Shown: positions 1 to 7,236, numbered from the stretch's first letter. The stretch is DNA of 16,036 bases from Candidatus Atribacteria bacterium (GCA_018056205.1 JAGPGC010000012.1:1-16036), one strand, 5' to 3'. Notes: generated from the letters alone by a model not told the origin. Translations and numbers: made by a program.

Positions 1-633
1 ATATAAATCAGGCGCCGAGGTTACTCCAGCAGCAAAAGTATGAAAATTTTGTATATAATGGCGTGCGATAACCGATATAGCGCTTGAATCTATGCCTCCC
101 GATAACAAGGATCCTACCTCTCGGGTAGCTATACATTCTTGTACCGCCTCTGACAAAAGATCATATAGCTTTTGAGCTATCTGGTAGGGATCATCTTTAA
201 AAAGTAATTGATGGGGAAGCATCATTTGGGGTACAAAGTCTTTTCCATTAAATATATGCCCGGGTAAAAGTTCATATATTTCCGGCACTATTTCTAATAG
301 AGGCTTCACTTCGGATGCGAATATTAAAACTTTATTATCTTTCCAACCATAGTAAAGTGGTACAATGCCCAACAAATCACGTGAAAGGATTAAGTTTTTT
401 TGATTTAAAATTATTTTTACTAAACGCCCATCATTCCCCTTATCCTCATAAATAATTTCATTTTTCTCTTTTTTTAAAGGAGGAGCCTGAGCATCAGTCC
501 AGACTATCCCAAGCGAACAATAAACGTTTTGAAAAAGTGTTTTCCCCGATTTTCCCCGATAGGAAATTTTTGATAAAAGTTTTTCAATCAGAGGAATTTG
601 ATTTCCTTGATATATTCCTACAATACCTGCCAT
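1..633 (-). CDS. Asparagine synthase-like protein with degenerate glutaminase domain (partial, C-terminus off window)
   Basis: The first 211 codons are visible; the frame stays open to base 1. The start MAGIVGIYQG aligns with the MCGIVGI start of class II glutamine amidotransferases such as AsnB, but the catalytic Cys is Ala. The glutaminase domain is also shortened: the usual RGPD is YRGKSG (residues 25-30) and no clear NGEIYN loop is seen. The SRDLLGIVPLYYG (84-96) and ASEVKPLLE (106-114) segments are well kept. The ATP-pyrophosphatase signature SGGIDSS lies at 178-184, earlier than in standard AsnB. The family adenylates a carboxylate and amidates it. Here glutamine hydrolysis should be lost, so the enzyme may use free ammonia or another nucleophile, as in the beta-lactam-synthetase branch. 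The start lies 29 bases below the stop of the TolC-like gene and is probably co-transcribed with it. The family is secure; the reaction is not. Confidence 0.85.
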   Translation of the reverse strand, partial: MAGIVGIYQGNQIPLIEKLLSKISYRGKSGKTLFQNVYCSLGIVWTDAQAPPLKKEKNEIIYEDKGNDGRLVKIILNQKNLILSRDLLGIVPLYYGWKDNKVLIFASEVKPLLEIVPEIYELLPGHIFNGKDFVPQMMLPHQLLFKDDPYQIAQKLYDLLSEAVQECIATREVGSLLSGGIDSSAISVIARHYIQNFHTFAAGVTSAPDLY

Positions 634-662
634 ATTATTTTTTTTCCTTCTCTCAAGCTTTA

Positions 663-1832
663 CTAATCAGAGGTTTTTGGTTCTTCTTCGATTTTTTGCT
701 CCTGAGGGGTTGGTTCTGATTTATCTTCTGAAAATACCTTCATCCGTTCTTCCAGAGACATTCCTAATGAATTATAAAATTTGGATTTTGCAACATTATA
801 ATCAAATACCGATTGTAAATAGGCATTTTCTGCCTGAAAAGCATCATTTCGAGCATCGATGAGTTCGATACTGGTGATGACTCCGGCATCATAGCGAGCT
901 TCGGCAATTTTCAGGTATTCATTAGCTCTGGATAAACTTTTATCTTGTAACGGAACAGCTCGTTCAGCGGTTTTTAATGATTCGTAGTTTTGTTTCAACT
1001 CAATTTGAATACTATTTTTGATGTCTTCAAGGTTAATCGTGGAGATCTGCAAACCAACTTGAGATAATTGCTGATTAAGAACTGGTGTGTAATCGTTGGT
1101 ATTAACTTGTACTTCTTTGGTTTTCAAAACCACTTCGTCTTCGGCTTTCTTAATTTCCAAGCGATTCTCCAGAGCATATTCAATACTTTGTTTCAAATCG
1201 ATACTCGAGGGATTAAAAACCAATTCACTAGCTAATTCAACCGGAGTATTTAAATCTCGCCCCAAAAGCTGGTTTAAATTCATTTTAGCTATTTGTAAAT
1301 TACTCTCCGCATTGATAAGGTTGGATTGGGCATTGGATAGTTCATACTCAGCGGAGATCACATCAATCTGAGCAACCATTCCTAAAGAATATTTAGCTTT
1401 TACATTTTCCAATTGCTTCTGAGAACGATTGATATTTTCCTGAGCCAATACAACTGATCTCTGGAGTTTAAGGATATTATAATAGGCTTCTTCTACTACT
1501 TGGATTTGGTTAGAACGGGTAATTTCATAATTCCGCTGGGCTACTAAAAGTGATGTTTCATTGGAAAGTTCGCTCAATATCGAGGGGCTCAGAAGTAAAT
1601 CGGCTTTGGTTTTTTTGTAATTTAATTCACTCTGTTGTAATTCAAATTGAGCTTTTTTCATTTCACTTCCATTTTCCAAGGCAATTTTCACTGCTTCGGA
1701 AAGAGTAAGGGGAGAATTATTAGCTTCTTCAGCTAATACTCCTGAAGCAAATAAAAAAATAAACCCTAAAAAAAGAGAGCTAATCAAAAAATAGTAATGG
1801 AATTGTTTTCTTGATTGATAAGCTTTAAACAT
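663..1832 (-). CDS. TolC-family outer membrane efflux protein (second copy)
   Basis: A 389-residue OEP/TolC-family protein, expected to form an outer-membrane and periplasmic export duct as a trimer. A signal peptide is clear: a basic start, a hydrophobic run at about 14-32, and VLA followed by E at 34/35. The mature part begins with the typical LTLSEAVKIALENG. It shows the two-fold TolC repeat of long Ala/Gln/Glu-rich helices, with the family phrases YSLGMVAQIDVISAEYEL and YDAGVITSIELIDARNDAFQAENAYL, one in each half. The C-terminal tail is short, acidic and Pro-containing (about 368-389). The start is supported by AGGAGGTG a few bases upstream. It follows the ABC ATPase gene by 91 bases. 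It is only a distant paralogue of the other TolC-like protein here and is shorter (389 against 475 residues). The exported substrate cannot be told. Confidence 0.93.
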   Translation of the reverse strand: MFKAYQSRKQFHYYFLISSLFLGFIFLFASGVLAEEANNSPLTLSEAVKIALENGSEMKKAQFELQQSELNYKKTKADLLLSPSILSELSNETSLLVAQRNYEITRSNQIQVVEEAYYNILKLQRSVVLAQENINRSQKQLENVKAKYSLGMVAQIDVISAEYELSNAQSNLINAESNLQIAKMNLNQLLGRDLNTPVELASELVFNPSSIDLKQSIEYALENRLEIKKAEDEVVLKTKEVQVNTNDYTPVLNQQLSQVGLQISTINLEDIKNSIQIELKQNYESLKTAERAVPLQDKSLSRANEYLKIAEARYDAGVITSIELIDARNDAFQAENAYLQSVFDYNVAKSKFYNSLGMSLEERMKVFSEDKSEPTPQEQKIEEEPKTSD

Positions 1833-1923
1833 ATTTCACACCTCCTAAAAAGTTTTTCAAAATATTCTTAACATTCTTCCTATAGATAATATAATTTATT
1901 CCCAAATTAATTTAAGAAAAAAC

Positions 1924-2700
1924 TTAATTTACATTAACATTTTGTTTTTCTTCTTGATTTACATAAGTTTTGAGAAAATCTTCAGCTCGAACCGGATTCT
2001 CTACTTTTTCATCTCCAACCAATTGACCATCACGAAATTGGAGAATTCTTTTGGTATGGAGGGATATATCATGTTCATGGGTCACTAAGATAATGGTTTT
2101 CCCTTCATCATTGAGAGTTTGAAAGATGTGTATGATCTCTTCTCCGGAATGGGTGTCAAGATTCCCGGTGGGTTCATCAGCCAAGATAATAGACGGATTA
2201 TTCACTAAAGCCCGAGCAATGGCAACCCGCTGAGACTGACCACCAGAGAGCTGATTGGGACGATGGTACATTCGGTCTTCTAATCCTACTTTTGATAAAA
2301 ATCTTTTAGCTATTTCGTAACGTTCAAACCTTGGTATTCCAGCGTAGATCAACGGAAGTTCCACATTCTGAAAAGCATTTAATTTGGGAAGCAAATTAAA
2401 ATTTTGAAAGACGAAACCAATTTTTTTGTTTCGAAAAGCTGCCAGGGTATTATCATTTAATTTTGAAACATCCTGCTGGTCAAGAAAGTATCGACCACTG
2501 GTTGGGGTATCAAGACATCCTAAAAGATTCATCAAAGTTGATTTACCTGAACCAGATGGGCCCATTATGGATACAAATTCTCCAGGATAAATTTTAAAAG
2601 ATACCTTCTGAAGAGCTTTCAACTCAAATGAATCCATTTTATAGATTTTTGTTAGTTCTTCAACCACAATAATCGGTTGATTCGATTCATTATTAATCAT
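1924..2700 (-). CDS. ABC transporter ATP-binding protein, MacB/LolD type
   Basis: A 258-residue stand-alone nucleotide-binding subunit. All motifs are present: Walker A GPSGSGKST at about 47-55, Q-loop Gln99, signature LSGGQ at 151-155, Walker B IILADEP at 171-177 with its catalytic Glu, D-loop NLD, and H-loop His208. The segments MNLLGCLDTPTSG and FVFQNFNLLPKLNAFQNVELPL are typical of the MacB/LolD/FtsE-like class, which drives lipoprotein release or mechanotransmission-type efflux rather than import. Such ATPases need an FtsX/MacB-type permease, and often a HlyD-like adaptor. Neither is in this window: the gene lies directly between two TolC-family genes. The start has TGGAG upstream. Gaps to the neighbours are 61 and 91 bases, consistent with one transcription unit. 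The partner permease is unknown. Confidence 0.93.
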   Translation of the reverse strand: MINNESNQPIIVVEELTKIYKMDSFELKALQKVSFKIYPGEFVSIMGPSGSGKSTLMNLLGCLDTPTSGRYFLDQQDVSKLNDNTLAAFRNKKIGFVFQNFNLLPKLNAFQNVELPLIYAGIPRFERYEIAKRFLSKVGLEDRMYHRPNQLSGGQSQRVAIARALVNNPSIILADEPTGNLDTHSGEEIIHIFQTLNDEGKTIILVTHEHDISLHTKRILQFRDGQLVGDEKVENPVRAEDFLKTYVNQEEKQNVNVN

Positions 2701-2761
2701 TATTGATGCTCCAGGTTGTTAAATAACGAATAACTTCCCCTTTTTCATACTAGAAGGAAAA

Positions 2762-4189
2762 TTACAATTCCTCAATAATAATCTTCTTACCAGCTACCTG
2801 GTAGAGTTGGGCTTTAGAGAGAATATAATTATAGATTGCCTTTTGATAATTCAAGTTGGCTTTCTCCCGAGCTAGTTCACTCTCTTTTAAGGTTCGGTCA
2901 GTGATGAAGCCCGCCTGATACTGCTGTTGTTGAAGTCGATAAGTTTCCTCGGCAATTTGCTTTTCTAGTTGAGCGGTTAAAGCAGCTTGGTCTGACTGTA
3001 AAAAGAGATTGTAGGCTTCAAATACTTCCAGGGTGATTGAGTCGGGAAGAGCCTGCAACTTTCTCTCGATTTGAGCCAGGATGATTTGCTGTTGTTGTTT
3101 TTGTTCTTGGGAAATTCCCCCATCAAAGGGAATCCAGGTTACTTCTAATCCTACTCCCCAACCAGTTGAAGAAGGGGTAAAGGGATCTTGGCTGGTAGTG
3201 GTAGAGAAAGATTCTTCAGTCTCAGCAAGTTGACCGGTGAGCTTCCAATCCAGTACCCAATCAGGACTTTGAAGATCAAACCGAACACTGTAGTTCTCTT
3301 CCACATAGGATCCGATGAGATGAACCTTAGCCCGACGATCCCGCTCAATCTGTTTTAAGGTGATGGTTTCGATTTCTTTTTGCCACAATAAGTCTTTTAA
3401 GTCAGTATGATAGGATAGAGCTCCTGTGGTAAATTGATCCAGTTCCTCTCCCAATGGCTGATAGGAGAAATCTTGGGCTAAGACGAGCGGAGTATTCAGG
3501 GCATAACCAATCATTTGATTGAGCTGCTGCTTCTTGAGAAGCAGGCTTTTCTCGGATTGGTCGAGGTTGATCCGAGAATTTTCTACTGTTTGCTGGGCTT
3601 GGAGAAGGTCAAGGGAAGAAGCCATGCCCAGTTGGTATTGGTTTTCCAGATCGGACTGAAGGATTTGGGCTTGTTCGAGAGTCTGTTGAGCTAGCTCCTT
3701 GGTCCATTCGGCTTTCAAGACTTCAAAGTAAGCGGTGATGGCTTTTAACTTAGCATTCTCTTGGGCATTCTCCAGGGTATTTTGGGCTTTTTTCACTTCC
3801 AGATCAGCTTGCTGGAATTGGTCAGCCAGCTTACTGGAGGTTTCATTCAAAGCCAGCGAATCACTGACTGAAACCAGCAAGTTAGAATCAGCCTCACCGA
3901 CTAAGGATAGATCTCCGCTAACTTCAACGATAGGGTTAAATCCCTTTCCCTTTTGAGCAAGGCGGAGGTTGGACTGGGCTATCTCGAAGTTATCCTGGGC
4001 ATCAAGTACGTTACTCTCCTTGGCAAGGGCTAATTCGACTACCTGGGAAAGATTTAGCTTGATCTCATTCTCTCCATCTTCATTGGCATAGATAAAAGAA
4101 GAAGAAAAGAGGGTAAAACCGATAATGAAAACCAAAAGGGGGATGAGGGTTATCCCCCATTTTTTTAATCCTCCAGATTGCATGATCAT
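2762..4189 (-). CDS. TolC-family outer membrane efflux protein (first copy)
   Basis: A 475-residue TolC/OEP-family protein and the first gene of the minus-strand unit. A basic start (GLKKWG) precedes a hydrophobic run at about 12-33, with probable signal peptidase cleavage after IYA at 35. The mature protein opens with IKLNLSQVVELALAKESN, and long Gln/Ala/Leu-rich helices follow in two halves. Family phrases are YQLGMASSLDLLQAQQTVENSRINL and YQAGFITDRTLKESELAREKANLNYQKAIYNY. A Gln-rich patch (QEQKQQQQ) marks the start of the second helical hairpin. The ribosome site TGAGGTG sits 4 bases before the ATG at 4189 and 10 before the ATG at 4183, so either could be used. A promoter is visible at 4236-4264. 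It should form the outer-membrane duct of an efflux or secretion pump; the cargo is unknown. Confidence 0.93.
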   Translation of the reverse strand: MIMQSGGLKKWGITLIPLLVFIIGFTLFSSSFIYANEDGENEIKLNLSQVVELALAKESNVLDAQDNFEIAQSNLRLAQKGKGFNPIVEVSGDLSLVGEADSNLLVSVSDSLALNETSSKLADQFQQADLEVKKAQNTLENAQENAKLKAITAYFEVLKAEWTKELAQQTLEQAQILQSDLENQYQLGMASSLDLLQAQQTVENSRINLDQSEKSLLLKKQQLNQMIGYALNTPLVLAQDFSYQPLGEELDQFTTGALSYHTDLKDLLWQKEIETITLKQIERDRRAKVHLIGSYVEENYSVRFDLQSPDWVLDWKLTGQLAETEESFSTTTSQDPFTPSSTGWGVGLEVTWIPFDGGISQEQKQQQQIILAQIERKLQALPDSITLEVFEAYNLFLQSDQAALTAQLEKQIAEETYRLQQQQYQAGFITDRTLKESELAREKANLNYQKAIYNYILSKAQLYQVAGKKIIIEEL

Positions 4190-4235
4190 TCATCACCTCA
4201 TTAGGGTATTAATTTCTAGTTTGGAGTGTTTTTGA

Positions 4236-4264
4236 AATATAAGTAAATTTATCTTTATTTACAA
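4236..4264 (-). promoter_or_regulatory. Probable sigma-70-type promoter for the TolC-ATPase-TolC unit
   Basis: On the minus strand the sequence reads TTGTAA, a 17-base spacer, then TATATT. This is close to the -35 and -10 consensus with ideal spacing. It ends about 46 bases before the start codon at 4189, in the divergent gap between this unit and the protease gene. No second promoter as good was found further down the unit. Confidence 0.5.
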
Positions 4265-4391
4265 AAAGAAATTCCAATGCTTTGTCGAATTTTGATGACT
4301 TTTAAAAAAATTTTATTCCTTATTCAGATAACACTTGAGAATATCATATGCTATCACTTATTACAAATAAGCAATTTTTAAAGTAATCTTC

Positions 4392-4397
4392 TATAAT
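4392..4397 (+). promoter_or_regulatory. Possible -10 box of the protease gene
   Basis: A perfect TATAAT lies 38 bases before the start codon at 4436. The hexamer 17 bases upstream (AAGCAA) is a poor -35, so this is weak evidence in an AT-rich gap. A TTGAGA at 4335-4340 is another possible -35 but belongs to a different spacing. Confidence 0.3.
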
Positions 4398-4435
4398 ATA
4401 GAATTACAAGATTGATTAAATAGGAGGGTAAAATT

Positions 4436-5578
4436 ATGAAAAGGAATTTTCCCCGCATCATATTTCTAGTGATTATTTTGTTAACTTTATCAAATATTTC
4501 CTTTGCTCAGACCGACCTCGTTTCTTTAGTAAAAAAAGTAAAACCTGCTATTGTGGCTATTTATACTTTTGACAACCATGGTCAAGGTCTAATGCAAGGA
4601 AGTGGATTTTTTATAAATAATCAAGGAGATGTTATTACAAATTGGCATGTTATTGAAAACGCTCATAGTGCCGTGATAAAAACCTTCGAAGGTAATTCCT
4701 ATTTAGTAAAAGAGGTTTTGGGAGGGAGTAAAGAAAGTGATTTGGCTTTACTCTCCGTAGATACTCGAAATGATACAGTTCAAAGCCTTGCTATCTCAAA
4801 TCTAACCCCCGAGATTGGCGAAAGGGTATTAGTTATGGGAAATCCTTTATCTCTGGAGTTTAGTGTATCCGATGGAATTGTAGCTGCCATAAGAAACATT
4901 CCGGAATATCTTAGTGGTAAAGTAATACAGATAACAGCTCCGGTCTCTTCTGGTTCCAGCGGGAGTCCAGTGATGAATATGCAGGGTGAAGTAATCGCTA
5001 TTGCTTTCTATGTTTATTTTCACGGAGAAAATCTCAATTTTGCAATTCCAAGCCAAAGAGTAAAAGAAATCATCGATAATCCAAAACCAAATCCAATTTC
5101 CTTAGCTCAATTATCGGCTGAGGATTTTAAAATTTTTGAGGACTCTTTACAAAGATTTATTGTAAGCTATCCATCTAATTGGGAACTAATTACCCAGAAT
5201 TACCAGAATCAGGTCATTAACGGTTTTCTTGCACCAGTTGACAGTCAAAATGATACTTTTCGTGAAAATCTTAATATCATTGTCGAAACCTATTCGTCTC
5301 CAATCCAATTAGATAATTATTACCAAATGAATATCAATCAATTAAAAACTTTTCCTGATATCCAGTTTTTAGGGAATTATGATGGCTTTGTCTCAGAAAT
5401 TCCCAGTAAAATATTGATTTACAGTCGCTTATTAAATGGAAAAAACCTGACATTTTCACAAGTATTTTTAGTTCAAGGTAATAAGGGATATATTTTAACT
5501 TTCACTGCGGAAAGCAATAAATACCAAGCCTACCAACCCCTTTTCCAGCAAATGATGGACCGATTTCGTTTAAAATAA
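4436..5578 (+). CDS. Secreted trypsin-like serine protease with C-terminal PsbP/Mog1-like domain
   Basis: A 380-residue exported protein. A signal peptide covers residues 1-24 (SFA followed by Q). The S1C/HtrA-like protease domain spans about 28-215. The triad is visible: His71 in TNWHVIENA, Asp102 in ESDLALL, and Ser175 in GSSGSP, where the usual family motif is GNSGGP. There is no PDZ domain. Instead, residues about 230-380 resemble the PsbP/Mog1/DUF1795 alpha-beta sandwich: an opening RFIVSYPSNWEL, a central LNIIVETYSSP, and an end YILTFTAESNKYQAYQPLFQQMMDRFRL. It probably acts in the periplasm in protein quality control or processing. TAGGAGGG lies 7 bases before the ATG. It is divergent from the TolC unit and 65 bases ahead of the CopZ-like gene. 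The protease call is strong; the C-terminal domain is recognised by pattern only. Confidence 0.88.
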   Translation: MKRNFPRIIFLVIILLTLSNISFAQTDLVSLVKKVKPAIVAIYTFDNHGQGLMQGSGFFINNQGDVITNWHVIENAHSAVIKTFEGNSYLVKEVLGGSKESDLALLSVDTRNDTVQSLAISNLTPEIGERVLVMGNPLSLEFSVSDGIVAAIRNIPEYLSGKVIQITAPVSSGSSGSPVMNMQGEVIAIAFYVYFHGENLNFAIPSQRVKEIIDNPKPNPISLAQLSAEDFKIFEDSLQRFIVSYPSNWELITQNYQNQVINGFLAPVDSQNDTFRENLNIIVETYSSPIQLDNYYQMNINQLKTFPDIQFLGNYDGFVSEIPSKILIYSRLLNGKNLTFSQVFLVQGNKGYILTFTAESNKYQAYQPLFQQMMDRFRLK

Positions 5579-5616
5579 GAGTGTCTTAATATATTAATTT
5601 TTATTGATTTAAAACC

Positions 5617-5632
5617 ATAAATTTAAATTTAT
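5617..5632. repeat. 16-base perfect palindrome before the CopZ-like gene
   Basis: ATAAATTTAAATTTAT is its own reverse complement and directly abuts the ribosome-binding site GAGGTGAT of the metallochaperone gene. It could be an operator half-site pair or chance in AT-rich DNA. No known metal-regulator box was recognised. Confidence 0.25.
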
Positions 5633-5643
5633 GAGGTGATTTA

Positions 5644-5844
5644 ATGAAACTAAAAATTGAAGGCATGAGCTGCCAGCATTGTGTTATGAGAGTTCAAAAG
5701 GCACTTCAGGAAATTCCTGGTGTTATAAATGTAAATGTTGACTTAAAAAAGGGAGAAGCCGAGGTAACAGTGAAAGATGGGGTTTCCTCGGCAATTTTGG
5801 TTTCAGCAATTAAAAAAGCCGGATATGAATCCAAGGTAATATGA
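5644..5844 (+). CDS. copZ: Heavy-metal-associated domain protein (CopZ-type metallochaperone)
   Basis: A 66-residue single HMA domain with the metal-binding GMSCQHC loop (Cys10 and Cys13) and the conserved core IPGVINVNVDLKKGEAEVTV and IKKAGYE. The length is that of a free-standing CopZ. It should bind Cu(I) (or another soft metal) in the cytoplasm and hand it to a P-type ATPase or regulator. GAGGTGAT just ahead of the ATG supports the start. No CopA-type ATPase or CsoR/CopY regulator is next to it, so the partner must be encoded elsewhere. The metal is inferred from the family. Confidence 0.9.
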   Translation: MKLKIEGMSCQHCVMRVQKALQEIPGVINVNVDLKKGEAEVTVKDGVSSAILVSAIKKAGYESKVI

Positions 5845-5885
5845 AATTCAGTTATGAAAACAAGGAAACCCTCATTTGCTTAACA

Positions 5886-6000
5886 GCACCAGATAAGAAC
5901 GAAAATTATAAATTGTTGAGTTGTTGAGTCAATGGGACGGAAAAGATAAAGTGATTTTTTTTACTAATTATTGATCATTCTTTACTCATCATTGTATTTA
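5886..6000. repeat. Degenerate intergenic repeat copy upstream of the aldo/keto reductase
   Basis: Bases 5886-5906 match 6906-6926 at 19 of 21 positions. A further piece, CAATGGGACGG at about 5930, resembles CAATGGGGCGAGG at about 6954. TTTACTCATCA at 5981-5991 recurs near 7054-7064. The copy has lost the inverted-repeat core seen downstream. It also contains TTGTTGAG twice in tandem (about 5913-5928). It is probably a decayed member of the same element. Confidence 0.5.
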
Positions 6001-6033
6001 AAAATGAAAGAGACTTAAAAGGGAGGTAATATA

Positions 6034-6831
6034 GTGAAGTTTGTTGAAATAGACGATATGAAAATACCAGTGATTGGTCTGGGAACTTGGAACTTACGTG
6101 GGAAAGAGTGTGTTGATGCAACCATCTCTGCTCTTGAAATCGGTTATCGACATATTGATACTGCTCAAACGTATGAAAATGAAAGTGAAATCGGAGAAGC
6201 TTTAACTCGATCCTTAGTTCCTCGTAAGGAAATATTTCTTACCACCAAAGTATGGCCTACTCATCTTCAGTACCAAGATGTAATCCATTCTTTAGAAACC
6301 AGTTTGAAAAAATTGAAAACTGATTATGTTGATTTATTACTCATTCATTGGCCAAACCCAAATATCTCTTTATCCGATACTTTTAAAGCTATGAACTTCT
6401 TAAAAAAAAGGGGGAAGCTAAAATTCATTGGGGTAAGCAATTTCGACGTAGATCTTCTTATCAAGGCTCAACAATTATCTTCTTTACCGATAATGAATGT
6501 TCAGGTAGAATATCATCCCTTTCTTGATCAAAAACCCTTATTAAGCTATTGCCAAAACAACAATATTTCATTTACCGCTTATTGCCCTCTTGCTCGAGGT
6601 CATGACCTTAATAATCCAATACTTGAAGAAATCGCCAAGAAACACAACAAGACCGTTCCACAAATCATGCTCCGTTGGTTAATTCAGCAAAAAAACGTGG
6701 TTGCTATTCCTAAAGCGAAAAGTCCTAATCACCAGCGGATAAATTTTAATATTTTTGATTTCCAACTATCATCTGATGAAATGCAGGCTATATTCCAGTT
6801 AAGTCGAGGTCAAAGATTGGTAAATGGATAA
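6034..6831 (+). CDS. Aldo/keto reductase
   Basis: A 265-residue NAD(P)H-dependent oxidoreductase of the AKR superfamily, close in pattern to the 2,5-diketo-D-gluconate reductase / YvgN-type group. The catalytic tetrad is visible: Asp42 (HIDTAQ), Tyr47 (TYENESEIG), Lys72 (LTTKVW) and His105 (LLIHWPNP). The family phrases YVDLLLIHWP, FIGVSNFDVDLL, NVQVEYHPFL and VAIPKAKSPNHQRINFNIFDFQLSSDEM run in the right order along a TIM barrel. It starts with GTG, supported by GGGAGG seven bases upstream. It stands alone between two intergenic repeat copies. The substrate is unknown; such enzymes reduce aldehydes or ketones, often for detoxification. Confidence 0.93.
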   Translation: MKFVEIDDMKIPVIGLGTWNLRGKECVDATISALEIGYRHIDTAQTYENESEIGEALTRSLVPRKEIFLTTKVWPTHLQYQDVIHSLETSLKKLKTDYVDLLLIHWPNPNISLSDTFKAMNFLKKRGKLKFIGVSNFDVDLLIKAQQLSSLPIMNVQVEYHPFLDQKPLLSYCQNNNISFTAYCPLARGHDLNNPILEEIAKKHNKTVPQIMLRWLIQQKNVVAIPKAKSPNHQRINFNIFDFQLSSDEMQAIFQLSRGQRLVNG

Positions 6832-6893
6832 AGAGTTTTTACCAAGATGGTAAATCTAAATAGTCAGTATAATAGTTTATCAATAGACCACCA

Positions 6894-6908
6894 TGCCACT
6901 TCGTGGCA
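6894..6908. repeat. Small perfect hairpin, TGCCAC-TTC-GTGGCA
   Basis: A 6-base stem with a 3-base loop lies 63 bases after the aldo/keto reductase stop, where the downstream repeat copy begins. No T-run follows, so it is not a standard intrinsic terminator. It may be the outer part of the repeat element. Confidence 0.4.
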
Positions 6909-6927
6909 CCAGATGAGAATGAAAATA

Positions 6928-7036
6928 CACCCCTCACCTTAACCCTCTCCCACCAATGGGGCGAGGGAAAAAGAAATTTGAAGTAATAATAGTGTTCCTT
7001 CTCCCTTTGATGGGAGAAGGTGGGGATGAGGGTGAC
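6928..7036. repeat. REP/MITE-like inverted-repeat element
   Basis: Left arm 6928-6968 and right arm 6996-7036 are imperfect reverse complements. Both are built around CCCTC, CTCCCA and CAATGGG/TGATGGG blocks, with a short AT-rich middle. Each arm also folds on itself; the right one has a perfect 9-base stem, CCTTCTCCC (6997-7005) with GGGAGAAGG (7012-7020). Its GC-rich base use stands out sharply from the AT-rich surroundings. The CCCTCACC...CCCTCTCCC / GGGAGAAGG...GATGAGGG wording resembles a widespread class of bacterial intergenic palindromes, from general memory. No coding content is seen. Confidence 0.7.
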
Positions 7037-7042
7037 ATTTAA

Positions 7043-7073
7043 ACTCATCACTGTTTACTCATCACTTATCACT
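7043..7073. repeat. Short direct repeats, ACTCATCACT twice plus TATCACT
   Basis: Two identical ten-base units are separated by GTTT and followed by TATCACT. A related TTTACTCATCA occurs at 5981-5991, so this is probably the tail of the same intergenic repeat family. Confidence 0.45.
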
Positions 7074-7158
7074 ATATTTTCAGGATTGAGATTTTTTAAA
7101 GAATAAGCTTTAACATAAATCTGGAAAGAATCCTAAAAATTAACAATAAATAATTAAA

Positions 7159-7187
7159 TTGAGAGCTTCTTTTTGTTATTATATAAA
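7159..7187 (+). promoter_or_regulatory. Probable sigma-70-type promoter of the glutamate dehydrogenase gene
   Basis: TTGAGA (7159-7164), a 17-base spacer and TATAAA (7182-7187) lie about 50 bases ahead of the start codon. Spacing is ideal and both boxes are near consensus. It lies just outside the repeat element. Confidence 0.5.
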
Positions 7188-7225
7188 TATAGAAAAACTT
7201 TATGAAAAAATATAATTAAAAAGTT

Positions 7226-7230
7226 GGAGG
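7226..7230 (+). promoter_or_regulatory. Ribosome binding site that fixes the glutamate dehydrogenase start
   Basis: GGAGG ends at 7230. The in-frame TTG at 7231 has no spacing at all, while the ATG at 7237 is six bases away. The ATG is therefore the likely start. Confidence 0.8.
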
Positions 7231-7236
7231 TTGTTG

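Larger units (their letters stand above)
6832..7236. other. Gene-free interval between aldo/keto reductase and glutamate dehydrogenase
   Basis: This 405-base gap holds the small hairpin at 6894-6908, the REP/MITE-like element at 6928-7036, two exact ACTCATCACT copies (7043-7052, 7057-7066), and the glutamate dehydrogenase promoter and ribosome site near its right end. No convincing open frame is present; the minus-strand frame through 6839-7051 is just read-through of the palindromic repeat. Confidence 0.6.

Noticed and set aside
537..862. Two overlapping plus-strand open frames (60 and 61 residues) opposite the gene ends near 663
   Set aside because: They lie antisense to clear minus-strand genes, have no ribosome site or family resemblance, and read as shadows.
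1096..1371. Plus-strand 91-residue open frame
   Set aside because: It is antisense to the second TolC-family gene, whose signal peptide, motifs and ribosome site are unambiguous.
6839..7051. Minus-strand 70-residue open frame through the intergenic repeat
   Set aside because: Its sequence is translated palindromic repeat with no ribosome site or recognisable protein feature.
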